DNA of 64,000 nucleotides from Serratia sarumanii (GCF_029962605.1 NZ_CP124750.1:1674001-1738000); one strand, 5' to 3'; shown: positions 37,404 through 47,833, counted from the stretch's first letter. Program-made: numbers and translations. Notes: generated from the letters alone by a model not told the origin.

Positions 37404-39062
37404 ATGTTCTTGGAGCGTATCGAAATTGTAGGTTTTCGCGGCATTAACCGGCTGTCCCTGATGCTGGACGACAACACGCTGTTGCTCGGCGAAAACGCCT
37501 GGGGTAAATCCAGCCTGCTGGATGCGCTGACGCTGCTGCTGGCGCCGGAGCAGAAGCTGTATCGGTTTGAGGCGCACGACTTCCATTTCCCGCCCGGAGA
37601 AGAGGCGGCCAAAGAGCGCCACCTGCAGGTGGTGTTCACCTTCTGCGAAAAAGACATCGGCCATGCGCACCTGCCGCGCTATCGCCACCTGACGCCGCTG
37701 TGGGTCAAGGGCGAAGATGGTCTGAGCCGCATTCATTACCGCTGCGAAGGCGAGCTGGCCGACGACGGCACGGTGTGCACCTGGCGCGGTTTTCTCGACG
37801 CCGACGGCAACGCCTTTCAACTGCACCATATCGAACAGCTGGCCCACGCCATCATCCGCATTCATCCGGTATTGCGCCTGCGCGACGCGCGCTTTATCCG
37901 TCGCCTGCGCCCCAGCAGCCTCGGCGATGAACGCAAACCCGATACCCAGGCGCTGGCGCAGCAGTTGGATCAGCTGACGCGCGAGCTGGTGCGCAATCCG
38001 CAGAAGCTGACCAACGGCGAACTGCGTCAGGGGCTGGCGGCCATGCAGCAACTGCTGGAGCACTACTTCGCCGAGCAAAGTTCGCAGGTGACGCGGCCGC
38101 GCGGCCGCGGCGGCGAACCGGAGCAGGATGCCTGGCGTGCGCTGGACGGCATCAACCGCATGGTGGCCGAGCCGAACAGCCGCAGCATGCGCCTGATCCT
38201 GCTGGGGATGTTTTCCACCCTGCTGCAGGCCAAGGGCGACGTTAAGCTGGATGCGCATGCACGGCCGCTGCTGCTGGTGGAAGACCCGGAAACTCGCCTG
38301 CACCCGATTATGCTGTCGGTGGCCTGGGGGCTGCTCAATCAGCTGCCGCTGCAGCGCATCACCACCACCAACTCCAGCGAACTGGTGTCGCTGGTGCCGG
38401 TGGAGCACGTCTGCCGGCTGGTGCGCGAGTCGGGGCGGGTCGCGACCTACCGTCTCGGGCCGCGCGGGCTGAGCGCCGAAGACGGGCGGCGCATCGCGTT
38501 TCACATCCGTTTCAACCGGCCGTCGTCGCTGTTCGCCCGCTGCTGGCTGCTGGTGGAAGGCGAGACCGAAGTGTGGCTGCTGAACGAGCTGGCGCGCCAG
38601 TGCGGCTACCATTTCGAGGCGGAAGGGGTGCGGGTCATCGAGTTCGCCCAGTGCGGCCTGAAGCCGCTGCTGCGCTTCGCCCGCCGCATGGGCATCGAGT
38701 GGCATGCGCTGGTGGACGGCGACGAGGCGGGCAAAAAGTACGCCAATACCGTGCGCAGCCTGCTGGACAATCATGAAGACAACGAACGCGATCGGCTGAC
38801 CGCGCTGCCGGCGCCGGACATGGAACACTTCATGTTCCGCGAAGGGTTCGGCCCGGTCTATCACCGGATGGCGTCGGTGCCGATCAACGCGCAAATGCCG
38901 GTGCGCAAGGTGATCCTAAAAGCGGTCCACCACTCGTCGAAGCCGGATCTGGCGATCGAGGTCGCGATGCAGGCCGGCGAATGGGGCACGGACTCGGTGC
39001 CGCCGCTGCTGAAGAAAATGTTCTCACGGGTGATCTGGCTGGCGCGCGGCCGGGCGGACTGA
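37404..39062 (+). CDS. ybjD: YbjD, OLD-family ATPase with TOPRIM domain
   Basis: A 552-residue protein, the same length as E. coli YbjD. An N-terminal ABC-type ATPase with Walker A LGENAWGKSS (residues 28-37) and LLVEDPETRLHP (Walker B), then a TOPRIM nuclease domain starting at LLVEGETEVWLLNELA, with the DGDEAGKKYA metal motif. OLD proteins are nucleases related to phage P2 Old and to defence systems such as Gabija; the role of YbjD in housekeeping is not known. Confidence 0.92.
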   Translation: MFLERIEIVGFRGINRLSLMLDDNTLLLGENAWGKSSLLDALTLLLAPEQKLYRFEAHDFHFPPGEEAAKERHLQVVFTFCEKDIGHAHLPRYRHLTPLWVKGEDGLSRIHYRCEGELADDGTVCTWRGFLDADGNAFQLHHIEQLAHAIIRIHPVLRLRDARFIRRLRPSSLGDERKPDTQALAQQLDQLTRELVRNPQKLTNGELRQGLAAMQQLLEHYFAEQSSQVTRPRGRGGEPEQDAWRALDGINRMVAEPNSRSMRLILLGMFSTLLQAKGDVKLDAHARPLLLVEDPETRLHPIMLSVAWGLLNQLPLQRITTTNSSELVSLVPVEHVCRLVRESGRVATYRLGPRGLSAEDGRRIAFHIRFNRPSSLFARCWLLVEGETEVWLLNELARQCGYHFEAEGVRVIEFAQCGLKPLLRFARRMGIEWHALVDGDEAGKKYANTVRSLLDNHEDNERDRLTALPAPDMEHFMFREGFGPVYHRMASVPINAQMPVRKVILKAVHHSSKPDLAIEVAMQAGEWGTDSVPPLLKKMFSRVIWLARGRAD

Positions 39063-39079
39063 CGACGGCCCACCGGGCG

Positions 39080-40033
39080 TTATCGGGCGCAGAAATGCGC
39101 CGCCAATCCCTGTTCCAGCTCGTCCAGCAGCTGATAGCGGCGGCGATACTCGGCGCGCTTCTTGCTGGCAACCTCTTCGAGAGGTTTGCGGGCGATGCGC
39201 GCGGGCAGCAGGAAATAGCCGCTGTCGAGCGGTTTGGCGCCCATCGACAGCCAGAACTGATCGTAATCGGCGTGCAGTTGATCCTTCTTCTTACTCTGGT
39301 AACGCCAGTTTTGATAGATATGGGTGGCGTTGCCGACCGCCACGATCTGGCGGATGCCGAGGTGCCGCGCCAGCGTGCAGATGCCTTCCAGCACCAGCCG
39401 TTTGGGGAACAGGCCGTGGCACTCTTTGGTGGTGTGCTGGATCTCGGCGTGCGGCACCTCATGGTTTGCGCCCTGCAGGCCGCCGATGAACAGCGTCGGC
39501 TGCTGCTGATAATGCATCAGCGCAAAGGTGATCTCCGCCAGCATCACGCCGTTGGCGTTGCGCAGCAGCAGCGTGGCTTCCCCTTCCTTATTCAGCTTGT
39601 CGATCGCCGCCAGTTCCAGCGCGATCGGCGCTCCGTTTTTGCCCATCGCGCGGGCCAGCACGAAAGGCTGCGGGCCGAGGTGGCCGAGGCGCATCTTCAG
39701 CGGCATGCGCTGTGCGATAAGATCGTAATGATCGCGCAGGGCGAACAGGCATTCGATCTTGCTCATGTTGGCCGCCAGGTAGGGGCGATGCAGTTTGCAC
39801 GGCAGGTTCGGCTGCGCGCTCAGGATCTCCTCCAGCAGCGGGTTGCTGGCCAGGGTGCTGAGCAGGCCGCTGGTGGTGCGCCAGTTGAGCAGCGAACGGC
39901 CGAGAAACTTCAGGCGAAACGCGGGCTTTTTCCAGGCGTTGCTTGGCGCCTTGTCGCCATTGATCAGCGCCGTCATCAGTTGCCAGCCGTTAAGCGGCCG
40001 GGCGGAGGCGAGTGGGTAGCTGAGCTGTGACAT
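39080..40033 (-). CDS. ybjX: VirK/YbjX family protein (DUF535)
   Basis: A 317-residue DUF535 protein. Conserved segments: HRPYLAANMSKIECLFALRDHY, GEATLLLRNANGVMLAEITFAL, FIGGLQGANHEV, VGNATHIYQNWRYQSKKKDQLHADYDQFW broken by family spacing, and the QRRYQLLDEL-type end. Homologues (VirK in Salmonella and Shigella) aid resistance to host peptides and surface-protein export and are PhoP-controlled. No PhoP box was found here with confidence. Confidence 0.92.
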   Translation of the reverse strand: MSQLSYPLASARPLNGWQLMTALINGDKAPSNAWKKPAFRLKFLGRSLLNWRTTSGLLSTLASNPLLEEILSAQPNLPCKLHRPYLAANMSKIECLFALRDHYDLIAQRMPLKMRLGHLGPQPFVLARAMGKNGAPIALELAAIDKLNKEGEATLLLRNANGVMLAEITFALMHYQQQPTLFIGGLQGANHEVPHAEIQHTTKECHGLFPKRLVLEGICTLARHLGIRQIVAVGNATHIYQNWRYQSKKKDQLHADYDQFWLSMGAKPLDSGYFLLPARIARKPLEEVASKKRAEYRRRYQLLDELEQGLAAHFCAR

Positions 40034-40227
40034 GATGAAATCCTTGGCTGTATTGAATGGCGCTATTTCATCAAGGCTTCACTAAACGGGAGTTCAATGC
40101 TGAACTGTAACCAGGCGTGTCTCCACATTGTGTTGAGCTAAGGTTTAGTTATTCCCTACGGTGCGTGCTAATTTAGCTCCGCCGCCGCAATGGGCGGTTG
40201 ATATTCACAAGCACAGGCAGGTCAATT

Positions 40228-41343
40228 TTGACAGGGTTTACAGGACATAAACGCCGCTGGATACTCGTTCTGGCGGTCATTGCGGCGCTTGCCGCGGCGG
40301 CCGTTTGGCACTTTCGCCATCCGGCGCCAACCGATTTCAGAACGGTGAAAGCCAGCAAACGCGATCTGCAGCAGAACGTGTTGGCGACCGGCCAGCTGGA
40401 CGCGGTGCGCAAGGTTGACGTCGGCGCGCAGGTCAGCGGGCAGTTGGAAAAGCTGTATGTCGAGATCGGCGACAAGGTGAAGAAAGGCCAGTTGCTGGGC
40501 GTTATCGATCCGCAACAGGCGCAGAACAGCATCCGCGAAGGCGAGGCGACGCTGCGTGAACTGCATGCGCAACTGCTGCAGGCGCAGGCCGAACAGCAGT
40601 TGGCGGCGGTCACGCTGCAGCGCAACCAGGCGCTGGCCAAGCTGCAGGCGGTGTCGCGCCAGGATCTGGATCAGGCGGCGACGCAGCTGGCGGTGAAGAA
40701 AGCGCAGGTGGGCACCATCAATGCGCAGATCGCGCGGAACCAGGCCAGCCTGGATACCGCCAAGATCAACCTGGCCTATACCCGCATCGAGGCGCCGATG
40801 GATGGCGACGTGGTGCAGATCACCACGCTGCAGGGCCAGACGGTGATCGCGGCGCAGCAGGCGCCGAACATTCTGACGCTGGCGGATCTTGGCACCATGC
40901 TGGTGAAGGCGCAGGTGTCGGAGGCCGACGTCATCAACCTCAAGCCGGGTCAGAAGGCCTGGTTCACGGTGCTGGGCGATCCGACCCGGCGCTTCGACGG
41001 CGTGCTGAAAGACATTCAGCCGACGCCGGAAAAGGTCAACAACGCCATCTTCTATTATGCGCGTTTCGAAGTGCCCAACCCGGAAAGGCTGCTGCGCTTG
41101 CAAATGACGGCGCAGGTGCATATTCAGTTGGCCGGCGTCGAGCAGGCGCTGGTGATCCCGCTGGCGGCGCTGGGCGATCAGATCGCCGACAATCGCTACC
41201 ACGTCTCGGTGCTGAAGCAGGGCAAGGAAGAGAAGCGCGAGGTGGCCATCGGCCTGCGCAACAATATCGACGTGCAGATCCTCAGCGGCCTCGAGGCGGG
41301 CGACGAGGTGATCGTCAGCCGCGGCGGCGTGGAGGCCGGCTGA
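40228..41343 (+). CDS. macA: macrolide efflux periplasmic adaptor MacA
   Basis: A 371-residue membrane-fusion protein, the length of E. coli MacA if TTG 40228 is used. One N-terminal membrane anchor ([19 protein letters not shown]) precedes a lipoyl-like domain ([29 protein letters not shown]), a long helical hairpin (about 80-150) and a beta-barrel ([49 protein letters not shown]). A further TTG at 40198 is an alternative. It stimulates MacB and links it to TolC. Confidence 0.94.
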   Translation: MTGFTGHKRRWILVLAVIAALAAAAVWHFRHPAPTDFRTVKASKRDLQQNVLATGQLDAVRKVDVGAQVSGQLEKLYVEIGDKVKKGQLLGVIDPQQAQNSIREGEATLRELHAQLLQAQAEQQLAAVTLQRNQALAKLQAVSRQDLDQAATQLAVKKAQVGTINAQIARNQASLDTAKINLAYTRIEAPMDGDVVQITTLQGQTVIAAQQAPNILTLADLGTMLVKAQVSEADVINLKPGQKAWFTVLGDPTRRFDGVLKDIQPTPEKVNNAIFYYARFEVPNPERLLRLQMTAQVHIQLAGVEQALVIPLAALGDQIADNRYHVSVLKQGKEEKREVAIGLRNNIDVQILSGLEAGDEVIVSRGGVEAG

Positions 41344-43286
41344 TGGCGGCGCTGTTGCAGCTGAGCGGCATTCGCCGCAGCTACCGTTCCGGCGAGCAGA
41401 CGGTGGAGGTGCTGAAGGGGATCAGCCTGAGCATCGACGCCGGTGAAATGGTGGCGATCATGGGGGCCTCCGGCTCCGGCAAATCGACGCTGATGAACAT
41501 TCTCGGCTGTCTGGACAAGCCGAGCGCCGGCGTGTATCGGGTGGCCGGGCAGGATGTGGCGACGCTGAGCGACGATGCGCTGGCGCAGCTGCGGCGCGAG
41601 CATTTCGGCTTTATCTTTCAGCGCTATCATCTGCTGCCGCACCTGAGCGCGGCGCACAACGTCGAAGTGCCGGCGGTGTACGCGGGGCTGGGCAAAGCGG
41701 CGCGGCGCGAGCGGGCGGAGGCGCTGTTGCGGCGTCTGGGGCTGGGGGAGCGCGTCAACTACCGGCCGAGCCAGCTTTCCGGCGGCCAGCAGCAGCGCGT
41801 CAGCATCGCCCGCGCGCTGATGAACGGCGGGCAGGTGATCCTGGCGGATGAACCGACCGGCGCGCTCGACAGCCACTCCGGCGAAGAGGTGATGGCGATC
41901 CTCAAACAGCTGTGCGCCCAGGGCCACACGGTGATCCTGGTGACCCACGATCCGGCGGTAGCGCGCCAGGCGGAGCGGATCATCGAGATCCGCGATGGCG
42001 AGATCATCGCCGATTCGCGCCCGGCACCGCAGGAGAATGCGCAGGCCAAGCCGCTGGCGCTGGCCGCGGCACCTTCCTGGCGGCAGATGGGCGGCCGTTT
42101 CCGCGAGGCGCTGGTGATGGCCTGGCGCGCGATGGCGGCCAACAAGATGCGCACCGCGCTGACCATGCTCGGCATCATTATCGGCATCGCCTCGGTGGTG
42201 TCGATCCTGGTGATCGGCGACGCCGCCAAGCAGATGGTGCTGGCGGACATTAAATCCATCGGCACCAACACCGTCGATATCTATCCCGGCAAGGACTTCG
42301 GCGACGACGATCCGACCTACCGGCAATCGTTGAAATACGGCGATCTCGATGCGCTGCGCGAACAGCCGTACATCAGCGCGCTGTCGCCGAGCATCAGCAG
42401 CAGCATGCGGCTGCGCTTGGGCAACGTCGACGCGGCGGCCAACGTCAACGGCGTCAGCGAGCAGTTCTTCCGCGTGTACGGCATGAGCTTTACCCAGGGC
42501 GTCGGCATCGACTCGATGCAGGTGCAGTCGCAGGCGCAGACGGTGGTGATCGACGCCAATACCCAGCGGCGGCTGTTCCCGCACCAGAAGAACGTGGTGG
42601 GCGAGGTGATCCTGGTAGGCAACATGCCGGCGACGGTGGTCGGCGTGGCCAGGGAGAAGCAGTCGATGTTCGGCAGCAGCAAGACGCTGAACGTGTGGGT
42701 GCCTTACAGCACCATGGCCAACCGATTGATGGGCAACAATTATTTTGACTCGATCACCGTGCGCATCCGCGACGGCTACGATAGCAAGGAAGCGGAACAG
42801 CAGCTGTCGCGCCTGTTGACGCTGCGCCACGGCAAGAAGGACTTCTTCACCTATAACATGGACAGCCTGGTGCAAACCGCCGAGAAAACCACCCGCACGC
42901 TGCAGCTGTTCCTGACGCTGGTGGCGGTGATTTCGCTGGTGGTCGGCGGCATCGGCGTGATGAATATCATGCTGGTGTCGGTGACCGAACGCACGCGCGA
43001 GATCGGCATTCGCATGGCGGTGGGTGCCCGTTCCGGCGACGTGTTGCAGCAGTTCCTGATCGAGGCGGTTCTGGTCTGCCTGGTGGGGGGCGCGCTGGGG
43101 ATTACGCTGTCGTTCGCCATCGGCCTGGCGGTGCAGCTGGTATTGCCGGGCTGGCAGATCAGCTTCCCGCCGGCGGCGTTGCTGAGCGCGTTCCTCTGTT
43201 CCACCGGCATCGGCGTGGTGTTCGGCTATCTGCCGGCGCGCAATGCCGCGCGGCTGAATCCGATCGATGCGCTGGCGCGCGAGTAG
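41343..43286 (+). CDS. macB: macrolide/enterotoxin ABC exporter MacB
   Basis: A 647-residue exporter. An N-terminal ATPase carries Walker A GASGSGKST, signature [15 protein letters not shown] and Walker B VILADEPTGALD. About residue 275 the first membrane helix follows (ALTMLGIIIGIASVVSILVIG), then a large periplasmic domain and three C-terminal helices (FLTLVAVISLVVGGIGVMNIM). Starts on the last base of macA (TGATG), so the two are co-translated. Exports macrolides and heat-stable peptides with MacA and TolC. Confidence 0.96.
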   Translation: MAALLQLSGIRRSYRSGEQTVEVLKGISLSIDAGEMVAIMGASGSGKSTLMNILGCLDKPSAGVYRVAGQDVATLSDDALAQLRREHFGFIFQRYHLLPHLSAAHNVEVPAVYAGLGKAARRERAEALLRRLGLGERVNYRPSQLSGGQQQRVSIARALMNGGQVILADEPTGALDSHSGEEVMAILKQLCAQGHTVILVTHDPAVARQAERIIEIRDGEIIADSRPAPQENAQAKPLALAAAPSWRQMGGRFREALVMAWRAMAANKMRTALTMLGIIIGIASVVSILVIGDAAKQMVLADIKSIGTNTVDIYPGKDFGDDDPTYRQSLKYGDLDALREQPYISALSPSISSSMRLRLGNVDAAANVNGVSEQFFRVYGMSFTQGVGIDSMQVQSQAQTVVIDANTQRRLFPHQKNVVGEVILVGNMPATVVGVAREKQSMFGSSKTLNVWVPYSTMANRLMGNNYFDSITVRIRDGYDSKEAEQQLSRLLTLRHGKKDFFTYNMDSLVQTAEKTTRTLQLFLTLVAVISLVVGGIGVMNIMLVSVTERTREIGIRMAVGARSGDVLQQFLIEAVLVCLVGGALGITLSFAIGLAVQLVLPGWQISFPPAALLSAFLCSTGIGVVFGYLPARNAARLNPIDALARE

Positions 43287-43296
43287 GTAACAGGCA

Positions 43297-43332
43297 TAAA
43301 AAATGCCAGTCACACGGCGGCTGGCATTTTTA
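43297..43332. terminator. terminator between macB and cspD
   Basis: AAAAATGCCAG, 11-base loop, CTGGCATTTTT: a 9-bp stem with A and T runs on either side, placed after macB and able to act on cspD transcripts from the other side. Confidence 0.88.
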
Positions 43333-43373
43333 TCGCAGTCACGCTCAGTGCAGCGCGACTTTGCCGGAAGCGT

Positions 43374-43595
43374 TTAGGACAGCGCCTCGCTTTCCACCGG
43401 CACAATAAGACTGGCATGGTTCCCTTTCGGCCCTTGATGCACGTCGAAGCTCACCTGCTGGCCCGCCTTCAACGTTCTGTAACCATCCATCTTGATGGTG
43501 GAATAATGCGCGAAAATATCTTCGCCGCCGCCGGCTGGGCAGATGAAGCCAAAACCTTTGGCGTTGTTAAACCATTTAACAGTACCCGTCTCCAT
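43374..43595 (-). CDS. cspD: cold-shock-like DNA replication inhibitor CspD
   Basis: A 73-residue OB-fold protein with RNP1 KGFGFI and RNP2 DIFAHYS motifs. The position between macB and clpS identifies it as CspD rather than another Csp. In E. coli CspD is made in stationary phase, binds single-stranded DNA and is degraded by Lon. A 355-bp region separates it from the divergent clpS. Confidence 0.92.
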   Translation of the reverse strand: METGTVKWFNNAKGFGFICPAGGGEDIFAHYSTIKMDGYRTLKAGQQVSFDVHQGPKGNHASLIVPVESEALS

Positions 43596-43950
43596 GCTTT
43601 TACATCCCTCGCAACGCTATTTTAAGTGAGATGAATAACTGATTTCGCACCCGCCGTGGGCGGGTAGCAGGGTGGACAAGGGGTGGTTAAAAGACCACCA
43701 GCCACGAATTTACACTCTAGAGCAAATGATCGGGGCGTCAAGGGATCGGCTTTTGTCGGCGGGGAGCAGTTCACCAAAGTTTGAAGCAGGTAACGCTATT
43801 GCCACGATTCAGTCACAATTGGCCCGTTTTTTTGCGCACGTTACAGTGCGGCGGGACGAAGCCGAAGATGATAAAATAGTAACTATCCCCACTTTGAATA
43901 ACCGAAACCTGCCCCCATATCTGAGGGCAGAGCAGAGAAGATGAGCAGCG
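43596..43950. other. cspD-clpS intergenic region, 355 bp
   Basis: No gene is supported. It must hold divergent promoters for cspD and clpSA. Two hairpins are visible: ACCCGCC/GGCGGGT (43649-43665) on the cspD side and CTGCCC/GGGCAG (43909-43930) just before clpS, in its leader. Confidence 0.6.
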
Positions 43951-44271
43951 ATGGGCAATAACAACGACTGGCTAAACTTTGAACACTTGGCCGAAGAAAA
44001 ACAAATCGATGCGGTAAAACCGCCGTCTATGTATAAAGTTATACTTAACAACGACGATTACACACCGATGGAATTTGTGATTGACGTTCTGCAAAAGTTC
44101 TTTTCTTATGATATTGAACGCGCAACGCAACTGATGCTCACGGTCCACTATCAAGGCAAGGCGATCTGTGGTGTTTTTACCGCCGAGGTGGCGGAAACCA
44201 AAGTCGTCCATGTGAACCGGTACGCAAGGGAGAACGAGCATCCGTTGCTTTGTACGCTGGAAAAAGCCTGA
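43951..44271 (+). CDS. clpS: ATP-dependent Clp protease adaptor ClpS
   Basis: A 106-residue adaptor delivering N-degron substrates to ClpAP. The binding pocket segment [15 protein letters not shown] with [14 protein letters not shown] is conserved with E. coli ClpS. Followed after 27 bases by clpA. Together with Aat, also in this window, it forms the leucine N-degron pathway. Confidence 0.96.
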   Translation: MGNNNDWLNFEHLAEEKQIDAVKPPSMYKVILNNDDYTPMEFVIDVLQKFFSYDIERATQLMLTVHYQGKAICGVFTAEVAETKVVHVNRYARENEHPLLCTLEKA

Positions 44272-44298
44272 ATAAGGCAATCTATTGGGGAGGTGCTT

Positions 44299-46578
44299 AT
44301 GCTCAATCAAGAACTGGAACTCAGTCTCAACATGGCTTTCGCCAGGGCGCGTGAGCACAGACACGAGTTTATGACCGTGGAGCACCTGTTGCTGGCGTTG
44401 CTGAGCAACCCTGCCGCGCGAGAAGCGCTTGAGGCATGTACGGTGGATCTGGCCGCGTTGCGCCAGGAGCTGGAAGCCTTCATCGAACAAACCACACCGA
44501 CGCTGCCCGCCGGCGAAGAAGAGCGCGACACTCAGCCGACGCTCAGCTTCCAGCGCGTGCTGCAGCGCGCGGTCTTCCATGTGCAATCTTCCGGCCGCAG
44601 CGAAGTGTCCGGCGCCAACGTGTTGGTGGCCATTTTCAGCGAGCAGGAGTCGCAGGCGGCCTATCTGCTGCGCAAACACGACGTCAGCCGTCTCGACGTG
44701 GTGAACTTCATTTCACATGGCACGCGTAAAGACGAGCCGGGCCAAGCGCCGAATGCGGAAAACCCGGTGAACGAAGAGCAGTCCGGAGGGGAAGACCGTA
44801 TGGAAAACTTCACCACCAACCTCAATCAGTTGGCCCGTGTGGGCGGCATCGATCCGTTGATCGGCCGCGATCGTGAGCTGGAGCGCGCGATTCAGGTGCT
44901 GTGCCGCCGTCGTAAAAACAACCCGCTGCTGGTCGGCGAATCCGGCGTCGGCAAGACCGCCATCGCCGAAGGGCTGGCCTGGCGTATCGTGCAGGGCGAC
45001 GTGCCGGAAGTGATGGCGGACTGCACGCTGTATTCGCTGGACATCGGTTCACTGCTGGCCGGCACCAAATACCGCGGCGACTTCGAGAAGCGCTTCAAGG
45101 CGCTGCTCAAGCAGCTGGAGCAGGATCAGAACAGCATTCTGTTCATCGATGAAATTCACACCATCATCGGCGCCGGCGCGGCTTCCGGAGGGCAGGTGGA
45201 TGCCGCCAACCTGATCAAACCGCTGCTGTCGAGCGGCAAGATCCGGGTGATCGGTTCGACCACCTACCAGGAGTTCAGCAACATCTTCGAAAAGGATCGT
45301 GCCCTGGCGCGCCGTTTCCAGAAGATCGACATCACCGAGCCGACGGCGGAAGAGACCGTTCAGATCATCAACGGCCTGAAGACCAAGTATGAAGCGCACC
45401 ACGACGTGCGTTATACCGCCAAGGCGATCCGCGCCGCGGTGGAGCTGTCGGTGAAATACATCAACGATCGTCATCTGCCGGACAAGGCGATCGACGTGAT
45501 CGACGAGGCGGGCGCCCGCAGCCGGTTGATGCCGGCCAGCAAGCGCAAGAAAACCGTCAACGTGGCCGATATCGAATCCGTGGTGGCGCGCATCGCTCGT
45601 ATCCCGGAGAAAACCGTGTCGGCCAGCGATCGCGACGTGCTGAGAAACCTGGGCGATCGCCTGAAGATGCTGGTGTTCGGCCAGGATCAGGCGATCGAAG
45701 CGCTGACCGAGGCGATCAAGATGAGCCGCGCCGGCCTGGGCCACGAGCGCAAGCCGGTCGGTTCCTTCCTGTTCGCCGGGCCGACCGGGGTCGGGAAAAC
45801 CGAGGTCACCGTACAGTTGGCCAAGGCGATGGATATCGAGCTGCTGCGTTTCGACATGTCCGAGTACATGGAGCGGCATACCGTCAGCCGTCTGATCGGC
45901 GCGCCTCCGGGCTATGTCGGTTACGATCAGGGCGGGCTGCTGACCGATGCGGTGATCAAGCATCCGCATGCGGTGGTGCTGCTCGATGAGATCGAGAAGG
46001 CGCACCCGGACGTGTTCAACCTGCTGCTGCAGGTGATGGACAACGGCACGCTGACCGACAACAACGGCCGCAAGGCGGACTTCCGCAACGTGATCCTGGT
46101 GATGACCACCAACGCCGGGGTGCGGGAAACCGAACGCAAGTCGATCGGCCTGGTGCAGCAGGACAACAGCACCGACGCGATGGAAGAGATCAAGAAGGTG
46201 TTTACGCCGGAGTTCCGCAACCGTCTGGACAACATCATCTGGTTCAACCATCTGTCTACCGAGGTGATCCAGCAGGTGGTCGACAAGTTCATCGTCGAAC
46301 TGCAGGCGCAGCTGGATGCGAAGGGCGTCTCGCTGGAAGTGAGCGACGAAGCGCGCGACTGGCTGTCGGTGAAGGGCTACGACCGCGCGATGGGCGCTCG
46401 TCCGATGGCGCGCGTCATGCAGGAAAATCTGAAGAAACCGTTGGCCAACGAACTGCTGTTCGGCTCGCTGGTGGACGGCGGTTCCGTGAAGGTCGAGCTG
46501 GACAAGGACAAGAAACAGCTGACCTACCACTTCCTCAGCGCCGCCAAGCGCAAGGCGGACGAGGGCGCGGTGCACTAA
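44299..46578 (+). CDS. clpA: ATP-dependent Clp protease ATP-binding subunit ClpA
   Basis: A 759-residue AAA+ unfoldase. N-domain (1-140) for ClpS docking, first AAA domain with GESGVGKTAIA at about residue 214, second with GPTGVGKTEVT at about 495, and the ClpP-binding IGL loop in RKSIGLVQQD. ATG 44299 after aggtg gives the conserved MLNQELELSLN; a GTG two codons earlier is unlikely. Works with ClpP encoded elsewhere. Confidence 0.97.
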   Translation: MLNQELELSLNMAFARAREHRHEFMTVEHLLLALLSNPAAREALEACTVDLAALRQELEAFIEQTTPTLPAGEEERDTQPTLSFQRVLQRAVFHVQSSGRSEVSGANVLVAIFSEQESQAAYLLRKHDVSRLDVVNFISHGTRKDEPGQAPNAENPVNEEQSGGEDRMENFTTNLNQLARVGGIDPLIGRDRELERAIQVLCRRRKNNPLLVGESGVGKTAIAEGLAWRIVQGDVPEVMADCTLYSLDIGSLLAGTKYRGDFEKRFKALLKQLEQDQNSILFIDEIHTIIGAGAASGGQVDAANLIKPLLSSGKIRVIGSTTYQEFSNIFEKDRALARRFQKIDITEPTAEETVQIINGLKTKYEAHHDVRYTAKAIRAAVELSVKYINDRHLPDKAIDVIDEAGARSRLMPASKRKKTVNVADIESVVARIARIPEKTVSASDRDVLRNLGDRLKMLVFGQDQAIEALTEAIKMSRAGLGHERKPVGSFLFAGPTGVGKTEVTVQLAKAMDIELLRFDMSEYMERHTVSRLIGAPPGYVGYDQGGLLTDAVIKHPHAVVLLDEIEKAHPDVFNLLLQVMDNGTLTDNNGRKADFRNVILVMTTNAGVRETERKSIGLVQQDNSTDAMEEIKKVFTPEFRNRLDNIIWFNHLSTEVIQQVVDKFIVELQAQLDAKGVSLEVSDEARDWLSVKGYDRAMGARPMARVMQENLKKPLANELLFGSLVDGGSVKVELDKDKKQLTYHFLSAAKRKADEGAVH

Positions 46579-46596
46579 GGCCGCCTTCAGGCAAAG

Positions 46597-46626
46597 AAAA
46601 AGCGATGCTTCGGCATCGCTTTTTTT
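46597..46626 (+). terminator. terminator of clpA
   Basis: AGCGATGC, UUCG-type loop, GCATCGCT and then a run of T residues, 22 bases after the clpA stop: a strong intrinsic terminator. Confidence 0.93.
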
Positions 46627-46659
46627 ATGGGTGAGATTCACCGTACAACAGAAACGAGT

Positions 46660-46738
46660 GAGCCCTCTCAGTTTACCTGCGCACCTGCAACCCGTTGTGT
46701 AACGTCGCTGCGGGGGTAAACGGAAAGGGCTCCCGAGG
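46660..46738. other. unassigned structured element between clpA and infA
   Basis: An extended imperfect hairpin: GAGCCCT (46660-46666) pairs with AGGGCTC (46726-46732), then a 4x4 internal loop, then GTTTACC (46671-46677) with GGTAAAC (46715-46721), and an inner CGTT-GTGT-AACG hairpin (46693-46704). It occupies the place of serW (tRNA-Ser) in E. coli, but no tRNA cloverleaf or T-loop sequence can be found on either strand. It could be a small RNA, a palindromic repeat, or the 3' end of the infA transcript. Confidence 0.5.
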
Positions 46739-46783
46739 GATTACATCCTCGATGCCGCCAACGTGTGGCGCGCGGTGAGCCGA

Positions 46784-47020
<237 letters not shown>

Positions 47021-47107
47021 CTACCTTAGTTTTTAACCGGCAAGATAATGCCGAAAAACCCCCATTATGTAAAGATGTGTCGGTGAACATTGCACCGTTT
47101 CCACCAA

Positions 47108-47833
47108 TTAGTTTACTGGAGAGGGCGGTTCAGCCGGCTGTGGGGATATGACTTGCGGCTCCCAGCACGCCGGCGCCAAAGGCCGCCGTTGAAGGGTGCT
47201 GAGCTGCTGCAAAAATTGACGGCGCGGAATTTCACGCGCGCCAAGGCGGGCAGTGTGAGCGTTCAGCACCTGGCAGTCAATCAATTCCCCGCCATAAGCG
47301 GCAAAATGGCGGCAAAAGGCCATCAATGCGCATTTTGAGGCGTTGGTGACGCGGCTGAACATCGATTCGCCGCAGAACAACGCGCCCTGCGCCACGCCAT
47401 ACATGCCGCCGACCAGTTGATTATCCTGCCATACCTCCACCGAGTGCGCGTAGCCGAGGCGGTGCAGATGCTGATAGGCGCGCTGTACCTCCGGGCCGAT
47501 CCAGGTGCCTTCATCCGGCCGGTGGGCGCAGGCGGCGATCACCGCGGCGAAGTCGTGATTGAGCGTGATGCGAAACGGATCGTGGCGCAAAAAGCGTTTC
47601 AGGCTGCGGTTGAGATGAAACTCTGTCGGGAACAGCACCGCACGCGGATCGGGCGACCACCACAGGATGGCTTCCCCCGGCGAATACCAGGGGAAGATGC
47701 CGCGCTCGTAGGCCGCCAGCAGCCGCGGCGCCGTCAGGTCGCCGCCGATAGCCAGCAGGCCGTTAGGGTCGCGCAGGGCGCTTTCAGGCGAGGGGAACGC
47801 CAGCGACTGTGGGGAAAGCTTCACGATGCGCAT
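47108..47833 (-). CDS. aat: leucyl/phenylalanyl-tRNA--protein transferase Aat
   Basis: A 241-residue enzyme that adds Leu or Phe from tRNA to proteins with N-terminal Arg or Lys, making N-degrons read by ClpS. Family motifs [47 protein letters not shown], and [17 protein letters not shown] are present. It sits 29 bases after cydC on the same strand. Confidence 0.96.
   Translation of the reverse strand: MRIVKLSPQSLAFPSPESALRDPNGLLAIGGDLTAPRLLAAYERGIFPWYSPGEAILWWSPDPRAVLFPTEFHLNRSLKRFLRHDPFRITLNHDFAAVIAACAHRPDEGTWIGPEVQRAYQHLHRLGYAHSVEVWQDNQLVGGMYGVAQGALFCGESMFSRVTNASKCALMAFCRHFAAYGGELIDCQVLNAHTARLGAREIPRRQFLQQLSTLQRRPLAPACWEPQVISPQPAEPPSPVN

Noticed and set aside
36936..38894. A 652-residue minus-strand frame over lysO and ybjD
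   Set aside because: It crosses two well-supported genes and has low-complexity content; no gene is needed there.
40034..40197. PhoP box before ybjX or macA
   Set aside because: A GGTTTA half-site is present near 40142 but the second half at 5-base spacing does not match, so no site is called.
41196..43313. A 705-residue minus-strand frame over macB
   Set aside because: Shadow frame rich in His, Arg and Gln from GC-rich codons; MacB is intact on the other strand.
46630..46783. tRNA-Ser gene serW between clpA and infA
   Set aside because: No T-loop (GGTTCGAATCC-like), acceptor stem or CCA end could be found on either strand.
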